A stretch of 64,000 nt of DNA from Neodontobutis hainanensis. Its lineage: Eukaryota > Chordata > Actinopteri > Gobiiformes > Odontobutidae. Positions 13,691 to 24,990 of this stretch are shown here, one piece after another. A program made the translations under genes and the position numbers. The stretch lies in assembly GCA_024349245.1 (NCBI GenBank), contig JALDNG010000081.1, positions 1,328,501 through 1,392,500 on the forward strand, given 5' to 3'. Position 1 is the first letter of the stretch. Each line of letters begins with the position of its first letter. The notes beneath the pieces are model-generated. The model searched no databases. It saw nothing but the letters and a program-made list of their open reading frames with translations, and was not told the origin of the DNA.

Positions 13691-14845
13691 CCTCCTTTTT
13701 TCCATTTTCCTTCCGTCCCATCTTTAAATATTCATCCCGTGCTCTTGCGTGCAGATTTTATGAGCACTATCGGCCATATTTCTCCAAACACACATCTTTA
13801 TTTGTTTTTGATTATTTATGCTCCACTCTGACTTTATAACTCACATCCCTAGGAAAACATTGATCCAAGAGGCAAATGAATCTAATTAGGAGCTTTCTTC
13901 TGTGCTGAATATTGACTTGTTTTGAAAGGTGCCTCTCCATTTCGAGCCAATGTCGGAGGAATGCTCAGTCCCAGTCTCTTTAAAGAAAACGCCTAAACAC
14001 TGATGAGATATTTTAGGCCATAAATGCAGATCTATTGTGGCGCCTGGCTGATCATAATGTATCACATTAATTGCAGGATGTTATCAGTGCTCTAATTTCC
14101 AGTTCAGGAACAACTCCTAAGCACCAGTTGTTTTCGTCGCCGCTTTCTCATTTTATTTTTCAAACAGACAGTTGTTAGACAAACACTGCACAAAATACAC
14201 CTATTCAAGTTTCAAGTCCTGAGAAGCTAGCAGAAAAGCAGTAAATGTAGCCTATTTTACAACACTATACAACACTTTTGCTTTTATTTTCTGTTTACAT
14301 GTGTTTATTATGTATAAGGTTGATTTAAAATGTGGTTGTAAAATACATGATTTTCTGTCCTAAAAAAAGAGGGAGTATTTCTATTTTTAAGGGCTTGACA
14401 TTGACCATTTAAATTGTCAAGTTGATTAGTGAAATCTTATTGAGAAATATACAAACTGAAAGAAAGAAATGTCAGGAGCTGGATTCTTCTGAACATAGTG
14501 AGTTCCAAAAAAACTCCTGTGACGCTCAATGCAAAGTGATTTCTTGTGAACTGCTGCATATTTTCACCAATTGTGTGGAAGTACTGACATGTTTGGGCAG
14601 GTTTAAGGTTTGATGGCAAAGCGACCGTTTGACTGATAATTGCTGTTGCTCTGATTGGATAAAATTACCTGGCGATAGGTGTTTCTTCCAATCAACACCG
14701 TCTGTGGAAGCACTCCCTGACAGCTTCTCTGCAAAGTCTGGTAAAAGGGAAAAAAAAAGCTATGAGACGTGTTTGGTGGTATCGCTCTACTTCTGTAATC
14801 CACCAATGCCCACATTTACAGCAAAAACTGACCCAGAAGGAAGTT
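13691..14845. other. Noncoding DNA with a candidate conserved block
   Basis: No supported coding exon was found. The 13,940-14,110 stretch contains CTGATCATAATGTATCAC, ATTAATTGCAGG and TTAGGCCATAAA and is not repetitive, which suggests a conserved noncoding element. Open frames near 14,420-14,970 lack family resemblance and are treated as chance. Confidence 0.4.
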
Positions 14846-14937
14846 GTGACACTATCAGTAACAGTTGTAGAGAAACAAAACAGACCAAACTATATACAAT
14901 ACTTACTCAGACTCACTTAGATACTCAGATACTTATA
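14846..14937 (+). repeat. Dispersed repeat, copy 2
   Basis: This is the partner of the segment at 10,159-10,280. It shares the GTGACACTATCAGTAACAG core followed by GAAACAAAAC and CTCAGACTCACTTAGATACT in the same order. It is shorter than copy 1 because of internal deletions. Confidence 0.6.
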
Positions 14938-14949
14938 ACCTCCAGGACT

Positions 14950-16940
14950 TACAAGATCAGGAAGTCATGAAGCTAATGGAGGTGGCTGGGGAGGTGGAGG
15001 ATTGAACCTTTATGAATGAACAAGAAAAAGGCTTTAAAGAAACAATACAGTGAAAAGTGTTATTTTTCGAACTATGATGTGTGGGTCGTGTTGTGGCATG
15101 CAAGAGCACTCACAATTTTGTTGTATCTTGAATACACAATGACAATAAAGGCATCAGTCTTAAAATTTGTTCCCCACAACAAAACCTCAGAAAAGTTAGA
15201 TTTCAAGCTATTTTTCTGTCAATAACAAATTGAAACATAAAGTCTCTGATGTCCAGTGCAGAGCTTATTAGCTTGTCATGGTTGACTGAAAATGCACCTT
15301 TCTGCATTTTTTATTCTTTCCACATTTCAAAAAAAAATCCTTTATAGAAAATGTATTATCATACTAAAAGGGATTTTCTGTTATTTTAAAAAACACAAGT
15401 GAAAATTGAAAAATCTCCCAAAGAGACGAGAAAAAACAGATTATTTTTTTTACAGTGTAGTGTAATCACAGCAGTGCACTCCACCTGTCGGTCCAGTCAA
15501 CAAGGCCATTCAAGGATGTGATGATGTACCATTAGTCAGGAGTCATCTCAGCGAAGAAGAATCTTTGTTCTTGACACAGAAAACTTGTGTTCCGTCTCGA
15601 TCAGTGAGGAAATGGGGCCTGGCGAAGCGTGCGTCATCTCGCATTTGTCTTGAGCCTCATCCCAAGACAGCGACGCCTGTTCACAGCCTCTCGCCGCCGC
15701 CTTTTCATGTAAAGCCTCGCGCATTTTCAGCCCTTTTCACACAAACCCAATTTTAAAATATTCCGTCGCATTCCATGTAGTTGATTTCTATTTAAAACGG
15801 TCATGATTATTTTATTTTGTAACATTAATGGAAGCACATTTGGGCTGGAAAGAAGGGGGAGCGAGTGGCATTTGCAATTCATATTCCTCTGCATGATTAC
15901 ATTAAGAGTATGTTCTGTCATAGCTGATTAATGTTTCGTGTTTTCCTTAAAACAGGATTAAAATATGAAAACCGACAGAAATGAGGCTATTACAAAGAAT
16001 GATCAATTTTTAATACTACACTCAAGGAGGAAAAATGAAGCGCTGCTCAGAAATGCACAGATCAGGATTCTGCTACATTTTGTAAACAGCCTTGTGCAAG
16101 CTTTGTTTTAAGGCCGAGACACAATTAACATGAAAGGCTTTTCCCGGGCCAAGCTTTTATGTTATGAAGCTTGAATTAGTGATATTACTTACACTGCTGC
16201 CAGGTGTACACAATGCATTGGCACATTTAGTGTACACTGCTCATATTCTGCAGCTTTACAGCGTGTTTTTGTGAGCAAAAACCACCATAAAGAAATGTTT
16301 CCTCTCGCAACAATAAGTGCAATCTTTCTTTCAAATCTTATAATTTACAGAAGCACTCGTAAAATTTAATGTCCGGTCTTTAATTTAGACTGGCAAATGC
16401 AAATGAAAACATAAATAATAGAGAAATACAAGCATTACATTGGACTGAGGACTGGTGTTAAAAGTGCTTCAACATCAGCTTTCTATTAAAAACTATCCAT
16501 CATTAGTTACACCTTAAGATTAGAATTTCTGAGCCAAATATATATATTTTTAGGAATAGTTTGTCATAACTAATTAGGAATAATACAAGCAGGCAATGTT
16601 TAACCCTGGGAAACACAACAGAAAAGTAGCACAACTCATTTTTAAGAAACACGTATGTTTGTAGGAATAAAACGCAAGGCTCCAATTCCAGTGTCGGCCA
16701 TTTAGCCTGACCACGGGTGAATGTGAATTAAAACGAGGGGCCTTTATGTGCGACCCCGCAGCACAAAAAGCAACATCGATAACTTATGGAGACAGCAGGG
16801 CTATTAGCCAGCGCTGCCACCTTTACATAATGTAAGTGTGTGTGTGGAATAATACGGGACTATACACTGCATCTACAGTCTGTTTGAGAACACAATGTGA
16901 ACACAATGGAGCAGGGCTTTGGTTTGCTCACAAATGAAAT
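14950..16940. other. Noncoding DNA
   Basis: No gene or known mobile element was recognised. The 15,580-15,960 stretch is less AT-rich, with CCTCGCGCATTTTCAGCCC, then TGATTACATTAAGAG and AGCTGATTAATG. It looks single-copy and is a weak candidate for a regulatory element. Confidence 0.4.
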
Positions 16941-17160
16941 CCTGTTTACGCTTAGTTCAGTTTTATCCTTAGTTGTGATTAGTTTAGTCCTAGTTTAGTT
17001 CTGCTGTAGTCTTGTTTTAGTCATGGTTTACTCCTGGTTTTAGACTCAATTTATTCCTGAGTTTAGCAATGGTTCAATGCTTTAGACCTGGCTTTGGGGA
17101 TATGTTAAATGTCCCAGTTTAGTTCTATGTTTAGTGCTTGGCCCTGAACAACAAAGCTGG
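16940..17160 (+). repeat. Degenerate TTTAGTCCTGG-type array
   Basis: Imperfect units such as GTTTAGTCCTAGTTTAGTT, TGTTTTAGTCATGG, TTTACTCCTGGTTTTAGAC and CAGTTTAGTTC follow one another. This is the same family as the array at 13.1-13.7 kb and shows similar decay. Confidence 0.65.
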
Positions 17161-17645
17161 GGTTTAGCCTGGTAACAAATCGGGCTTTCAGTGTCACAGA
17201 GCTGGCTCCCTTTCTTTTGAGCTCCTCGTGGAACCTTCCACCTAAATGACCGAGCAGCTCTGGAGCAGATTAAGATCCAAATAGAAGATAAAAACATGAA
17301 ACACTGACCCGTCAACAACTGCATATGATCTGCTGGTCTGGAGGAGGAGGAAAAAATGCTGAGAAAAAAAGTGTCAGCACACAAACATACACCAAGCATT
17401 CACTTTGTGTAGCGACATAAAGTGGCATTATATCAAGTCCTAACTTAGTGATTTATACTGTGTTAAGCCGACTGGTAGATTTAGCTACTGTCTACATTAT
17501 ACTGAGATCCACTGATTCATAGCTTTAGTTTAACATTCAAAAAATAAACTTTAAACTTTTGTTAACATGCTGTATCTCCAACAAGTCAACGGTTGAACGA
17601 GTTCAAACAGCACTGGTTTTAGGTGAACGCCTTCACTGCTCCACA

Positions 17646-17700
17646 GGTTAAACCCAAGGTTAAACCCAGGGTTAAACCCAGGGTTAAACCCAGGGTTAAC
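17646..17700 (-). repeat. 12-bp tandem repeat (4.5 copies)
   Basis: Four consecutive 12-bp units GGTTAAACCCAG (the first ending in AA) and a partial fifth are nearly identical. The reverse complement CTGGGTTTAACC resembles the TTTAGTCCTGG-type unit found around it. This may therefore be a younger, homogenised patch of the same family on the opposite strand. Confidence 0.85.
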
Positions 17701-20629
17701 TGAAGTTGGAAACTGGCTTCATTATTATCCAGACTTTAGGTTTTGTCTAACCGGGTAAGAATGTGATGTTCACCTTGCTTTGTAGTACAAGGCCCTAGGA
17801 TTAGTTCCTATTTTGGCCATGGTTTAGTCCTGGTTTAGTCCTAATTTTGACCAACTCATATAATTCAAATGTGTCTATATATTGGCGGTTGATGTAAGAC
17901 CCTCAAAGCATTTTCTGATTATCGTCTTGCAGCAGGAATCAGCTCTCCTCTGTGCCTTTACCACATTTTCATATAAAAATCCTGTCCCTTGGCTCCACTT
18001 TGCGTAACCATTAAAATCTGCTAATGCTTTGCTAACTTCTATCATATGAACTCAATTGGCCGTTTGTGTGTTTGTGTGTGAATGGGAGCCTGCCTCTCCA
18101 AAACAAATCACCTCCAGATGTTCGTCCAAACTGAGAGAACAAATCAAAATGTCTGTGAAAAGCCAGTTATTAATGCTGAAGTGGGACTTTTTATCTTCGA
18201 GTGCGGAAAGACAACAAAGTGTGACTGAGAACAGGAACCACATGGACCTTGCGCTTGCACAGGAAGCTCCAACAACAAACTATTAGCAGCCGTCAATGTG
18301 GCAAAGTGTGAAGCACATATGAGCCACACTCTGATTCACGGCTGACAGGTGAGAGAGACTTCAGACGGATTGGAAATTCAGCCAGCAAGCGTTTAGGAAA
18401 TACTGGATTTAACTTTACTGCTGTCAGTCTAAAAAAGTATATGTCAAAACCCTTCATGATCATTTTGGCTGGATTTCTGGTTTTAGTGCCTAAAATGATG
18501 ACAGTTTTAATAAACAAGGAATGTCTGGCGCCTGATGAAACAGACTACATACTGAATGTTTAAATGTGAACTTAAAGCTTCACTAAGAAAGACCTTTCCT
18601 GCTTTTTTTTTTTTACTAAAAAACAGAACAATTTTTGTTATAAATACTAATACATTACACCAAACTGAAACTTACCATAAGCTTTTTTCTCTAGCTTCAT
18701 CGTCAAAACGGCAATTATCTCTGCCTCGTTAAACATTACGTGTTTGAAATGCCCCTTTTCTGTTTAAAAACATATCCAGAGCTAAATAATTATTCTTTTC
18801 AGTGTTGACCAATGGGAGCACTCCTTTTTTCTGAAGTGAGGTGCAATTGGCCAAACCCCACGTCCAGAAGGAAAATCCTCACTGAAATTCTTGATAATAA
18901 AGCCTAGATGATTGTTTGTAATTGTACTTGATACATCTGTCCTGGATCTACTGAACAGTCCTGGGAGTGGAACCCTCCTTCTAGGGTCTAAGTTAAAGGG
19001 GAGGTGGTCTTGTGCAGTTTGTATCCCTTTATGGCAACTGTTGATGTATCATTGGGCAATGCAAATATAATTAAAACTTTAAACTTTTATTTTTAAAACA
19101 TAATGAACAAGTGCTTAAAACATCTAGTAGTTTTTTAGTAGTGTTCAACTTTTTCTATGTTGGAATGTTACTTTACATGCGTTGGTTCTAAATAAAGGTT
19201 AGGCTACAGGAAGTATCCATCTGTGTAACATTGATCAGTTTGTTTTGATATCCCGTTAATCTTCAGCCACATATAATGTCCTAACTCCATCAAATCCAAT
19301 GAAACACAAGTGCTGTGAGGGTGGCTTTGTGAAACAGCTGGACTCTGCAAAGTTGCTACTTGGGCAGAAATCAGGTATATGATACGCTGTATCCTGCTTA
19401 AAAAGGATTTGCAAACCATTTGGCCTGACTGCTCTTCATATTACCTTAATGTCTCCCAAAAGGCCACAGGCAGGGATGAATTATTGATAGGCATCATATG
19501 GATCGGGCCGTGGCTCCACATGCCTATTAGAGGGTTTTGTTCATTCATTTACGCTGCTTGGACTGCTGCCTCCAACGACGCATCACTCTTCTTCTTTTAC
19601 TTTTATCCATTAGCTGTTAACAATAAAATACTTTATGCAGGTCGCTGAGTTTCCAGCAAACAGTGAAAACAGAGGGACATTATGTAGAGAGCATTTGCAT
19701 AATGTGTGGTTCACTGAGGCTGTAACTTGACCTTTGACCGCCTCTGGTCAGTGCTCTGTGGCACAGTCCATTTAGGGTTTCCTCCATTTCTGCAGAGAAA
19801 CCTAAAAAGGCCAGACAACACTTTCTAGTGAAATAATGGTCCTATGATAATTGCTAAGTTTAAAAAACAGAAATCTAATTGTGTGGCTCCCTCTTGGGAC
19901 TAATACTGGACTATCTTATAAAAGGTCCATAATATCCCAGCAATGATTTATTGCTAAATTCCAGTCATTTTCAATACATTATAGTTTCCAAATTGTGTTT
20001 AAATTGAGTGTAGAGGAGAAAAGGCCATTAGGAGATGCAGAAATGAAGATTATATTTAAATATTCATGCACTCGCTACCTTATTATTGAATCTGTACACT
20101 AACAAAATCAATATTAAGTGCAGTTTGACATAAATTTATTTATGAATTTCGACTTTCTAAGTACTTGCATTTTTTCACTCAAAAAAAGGGATGAGTATAA
20201 TGCTGTAATGATATCAAAACAGAGTGTCAGGGTGCATTAGTCTGGGAGTTTATGAACCCGCACATAAAACGCAGGAGCGTCCCTGTGGAAGCGCTTACTA
20301 GGCAGAAATGTCGCTTTTTACAAACATCAGTCATTTTACAGGGCTGCGCCGCTCGGCTGTGTGATAGTTAGAGGAGGACGCAGTCATCTTGTTTGTCCTA
20401 AATGAGATCTTTGCAGGAAGCCGACGTGTATTAAGGCCTGAGAGTGGACTGTGTAACGTTTAATTCAAATGGATGTGTGCTCTGTGTTTCCAGGCCACGT
20501 CTTTGTTTAGACAACACCACAGTCTGACACTTGTGACAAGAGTTTTTTCTTGGAGCATGTGATTGGCCGAAGGAGGATTATTTATAGACTACACAATTTA
20601 TGGACTACACAATAATTAGAGAAAAATCA
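17701..20629. other. Noncoding DNA
   Basis: No coding exon is supported. Two TTTAGTCCTGG-like units lie at about 17,820-17,850. A poly-T stretch lies near 18,605. The rest looks single-copy. Confidence 0.4.
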
Positions 20630-20740
20630 ATGATTAAACCTGGACTTAAACCAGGTGAAAATAGGATTGAGCCAGAACAATACCACACTAAACAAAGTAT
20701 AAACCCAATTGAAAGCATCTCCGAACCCAGGACCTAACCA
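20630..20740 (-). repeat. Reversed degenerate repeat patch
   Basis: The sequence reads CCTGGACTTAAACCAGG, GGATTGAGCCAG, AACCCAGGACCTAACC. These are reverse-complement forms of the TTTAGTCCTGG-type unit seen elsewhere in the window. The patch is short and strongly decayed. Confidence 0.45.
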
Positions 20741-23700
20741 ACAATGAATGCAGTTTGTCACAGATGTCTTTGTTTAATGTTCAAGTCACAGGTTAATGCC
20801 GTCATGAGCAGTACAACTCAGGTTTGTTTAGTATTGTGTCCTGGAGATTGAACAACTTGCACAACACTTTTTCTCAGAACACTGTAACTTTTGACCTTTC
20901 CATGCCACATAGACAAAGGAGAAAGGACCAAATGTGCGGAGAATTATTCTTTTTTTAAGTCCTGTATGTTGATCTAAGGCGTATTCTTATGCTGATATTA
21001 GAGGATGCTACATTGTGCTGAGGAATAGTTCTTGTGTATTTATTCTTTTGATTGCCCACTTTAGACACGTGACCACTGCTCCCAGTAAAAAATAAATAAT
21101 AAATGCTGTTCCTGGCAGCCATCTTGAGTTTGCCCTGATAAAGACCCAAGCGCTGAAACAACATGATCTAACAACAGCTTTTAATCATTTCACTTTTTTG
21201 AGGGCTTCTATGTTTGTTTTTTTTACTTGAAATGACCAAATAAGCACGTTCTGGTGTTGCTATAACTTTAAATGTATGTTCTGTGTGTGATTTTCCAAAA
21301 ATGTTAATTTTGCCAATAAAGACTTCAAGGTTTTAAGGAGGTCTGGTTTCCACGTGGTGCCAACATTTGTAGCGTGTTTATATGAGATTGTACAGTTGTC
21401 ATTTCTCGACATTATGCACACATGAAAGAATATTGTACATATATCACACATCCATTTGCATAAGTTCTTTTATCACTTCCTCATCTTTTTCTTTTATATT
21501 GAATTGCAAGGCTAAGTTAAAAGGCTCTTTATTGAAGGAGCCACATCTCTGGACACAAGATGATGCCATAAAAGCAAGAAGGCATGGAAAAGCAAAACAT
21601 CAATCTGAACTAAGAGGGGGGAAGCAATAAATCACCGGATCATAGCCCAATAGCCCCGCCTTCGAAATCATTTAACCAGATTCAAAAAGCCTGATTCTGC
21701 TGCAGTATGTCTGTAAGCACCCTTATAAAGCCTTTATGTGCCCAGGATACGCAGGATAAAACCACAAGACAGAAAAATGATGCCCCCCGCACTCACTTTA
21801 AACGCTAGTATCGACATCGGAATCGCACAGCGGAGATGGTTATGTACGGATCAAGGAAGCGGGCCATCTGAAGCGTTCCTCTAATACATTTTACAAAGCT
21901 TTTCAGTCCTGTTTGGGCAGCGTTAAAGCACTAATGTGAGTTTATCAGATGCCAGGTACAGCGTCCTTCCTCTGTTTAGACAAGTATAGTTTTATATTTA
22001 TTTAGAGCGGCTCTGTTTCAGTTCAATCTCAAGATGACAGTGATAAAAACAGTGCACAGTTGTCAACCTGAGAAGCATTGTGCGTCAGGGTCATGTGACC
22101 AATGACACGTTTGAGGAAAGGTTTTACAATACAGTCAACATCCACAGAGAGGGAAAGGTGAATCTGAAGAGGTCAAAGGACAAATGTGATGTGATGTTGA
22201 AAATGGACACAGAATTGCAGGACAGTATTTATGGTTCTTTGTTTTTTTGTTTTTTTCATTTATTCTTTTTTTAACAAGAATGATGCACATTGATAAACAT
22301 CTGTAACTAGTGCCACAGCTGTAAAGAATTGATAATTGACATAATCAGTCCCCAGACAGGATCTCGCACAGACATTTGACAAAATAGTACTGTATATAAA
22401 AGTGGATAGTGTCAGATTAGGCTCTCTCTGTCGCCCCCTTGAGTCCAGGTACTGTACAGTACATTAGCTCCATCTCCAAGTTTATCCACATGAGAGGAGC
22501 ACAAACATAGAAATTACACTTCCCATGTGTCCAAATCTTCTTTTGTGCTATGATTAAAATATGTCCAGTGTTTCCTTTTTTTATGTGACCCATGTTTCAA
22601 AAGACCATAAGTGACCCATTTTTAACCAAGCTTTCTAGTCTGGTTTAGCAATACTTGGTCATTTTGCATAGGTTTGTTTTGACTTGTGTTTAATTAACAC
22701 TATTGTGGTAATTTGTGATGTGGTTTTGCCTTTCTACTGATGCCTTGTATGGTGTCTTTAAATGCCAATGCACTTCCACAAACACTTTCTGTACTGATTT
22801 TGTACTGAAAGTGTGATAAACAGCAGCTGAGAAATGAACAGTCTGTGTAATATTGTCTGTGTAATAGAGCAAATGCAAAATGATAGAGACAGTGAAAAAA
22901 GCTTCTCCAGTTTGTTTCTGTTTATATTTACAACAGACTTTTAATTTATTGAGTTGATAGAAGGTCATTTTTCTCAAAAGATTTTACGAATAATCCCAAT
23001 AAACACTGACATCACGCACAGCACCAAAACACCAAAACTATCCCCCAAATGTGTTACTGTAGTAAAGAAACCTGAAGGAACATAAGAGCATGACCATAGA
23101 AAATACAAAATGAATATCCAATTCCCCCGAGAATGTACATTGAAGAATTCTGTATTAAAACTAGGATTTTTTTTTTTTTTTGCATAAATTCCATCTTAAA
23201 TGGTCTTGAAAAAAATGGTAAAAGTCGAGACAAATATTAGGCTACAAACGTGCTTTTAGAAAAAATAATGTTTAATTCAAAGCTGGTGATGAGAAAAATA
23301 TTTCAGTAAAACATAGGAAACTGTTTTTTGTTAAAGCTGTTGTAAGTAAAGTCACATGGTGCAGATGGAAGATAAATTATTTCCAGAACAATAAATTCTG
23401 GTGATTTCTACCATATAAAATCTGATAACAAGGTAATAACTGTGGCTAAGCCAAAATGTGCAAATTGGTAATGAGGGTTGAATCATTTGAGCAGAAGTAG
23501 CAGCTTATTATCAGCTTTGGAGAAGATGGGGGAATCGGTTTGAAGCCAAAACTAATTCACAGACAAATTCCTGTTCACATGATTGCGCTGAATATCAACT
23601 TTGTGACTAAAAGGCTGCTTCAATGTGAGAACAGTCAAGTGCTTTTGATGTTGAGCAAGTCCTCTTCTTTCATCCCTGTTCAGCCAAGAAATGGAATCAT

Positions 23701-24539
23701 AAAAAGCATTCACGCTAAATGAAAAAGGGCATCATAAAGCGGCATTACAGCAAAGTACACTGCTCTGCACCTTCCAGTCTTATCAATATCCCCCTCTGTC
23801 TCCTGGTCCCCTTCGGAAACAAAGCATAAAAGCCTGAGAAAGAGGCACAATCTGTCACCGCTGTAATATAAGATAAAAGTCTTTAAAAGCTAAAGGTACG
23901 GCTTGTTTTGTTTTTTCCTCTTGAGTCGGCACTCTTTTAAACTGCTCCTCAGGATTAGCAGCGAAAAGGACAATATATTATTTGCAGAAGAGCTTAGTGC
24001 GCACACTGCTCGCCTATATATATAAGTCAATTTATATTAGAATTTCCATACATGCATTTTCTTGTTACCGTCAATATGCAAAACCGGTACTTACAAACAA
24101 ATAATGCATAATGTACTCTAGGCAAGGCATCAATAACAGCGTTTGGGCTTTAAAGGAAAATGCAAAAAGGCCCAGAGCAAGACAGACCGGCTATAAAATA
24201 TACAAGCATTAAACAGGAAAACGTCAGAAATATAAAGCGCGCTCTTTGCTGAGGAGACAGACGGTCGTTTATCTGTGAGACGAGCCTCTGTCCTGGGCTC
24301 GATGTAGTTCATTTACAAACAAAGTCGGGTTATCTGTGGCTTCCTCAGAACAGACCACATCCAGACTTACACTAAAGGAAGAGCCGGCCGTCTAAGAAAC
24401 ACGCACTTGCACTAATTGTAGTTTTTAAAAGACCTGAAATTTTTGATTAAAAGCATATTTTCACTGGCTCCATTGCTCCTGTCTGCTTCTCCAAACGGGG
24501 AATGAGCCGACAATGATCTACTCTAGGGAATAAGTTACA
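20741..24539. other. Noncoding DNA
   Basis: No exon or RNA gene was recognised. The text includes ordinary T and A runs near 22,240-22,275 and 23,165-23,185. Non-repetitive stretches near 21,640-21,900 and 23,740-24,050 could be regulatory, but nothing in the sequence alone proves this. Confidence 0.4.
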
Positions 24540-24990
24540 TAACCCTACATAGTCCTCCTTTAATCCTTGGTTTGGAGAGGGTTTTGTAGGCCTGGTTTTG
24601 TTCAGTTTGAGCCTGGATTTAGTTGTATTTGAGTTAGTTATTTGGCCCTATATTACTGCTGGATTTTGACCTGTTCAGTCCCAGTTTACTCCAGGGTTTA
24701 GTTATAATTGGGTTTAATAATGTCCTAGTTGAGTCTCCAGGATTTGTCCTGATTTTGTCCTAAATAAGTTTTGGATTGAGTTTTGGGTTTAGTCCATGGT
24801 TTATCCTTATCTTGGGAATAAAGCTGTTTCGGTCTGGTCGGTTCCTTCTGGGTTTAGTCCTGATTAAGTTCAAACTAGATTAAATTCTAGTTTGATCCTG
24901 GGTAAATCCTGGATCTAGTCCTGTTTAAGGTTCAGGTTTAGTTCTGGTTTCTTTGGTTTTAGTCTGTGTATTTAGCCTTTAAAAATAAAA
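24540..24990 (+). repeat. Degenerate TTTAGTCCTGG-type array
   Basis: About 450 bp holds many imperfect units: GGTTTAGTTATAATTGGG, GGGTTTAGTCCATGGTTTA, GGGTTTAGTCCTGATTAAG, TCTAGTCCTGTTTAAGG and GTTTAGTTCTGG. It is the second-largest patch of the family after 13.1-13.7 kb, with similar decay. Confidence 0.65.
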
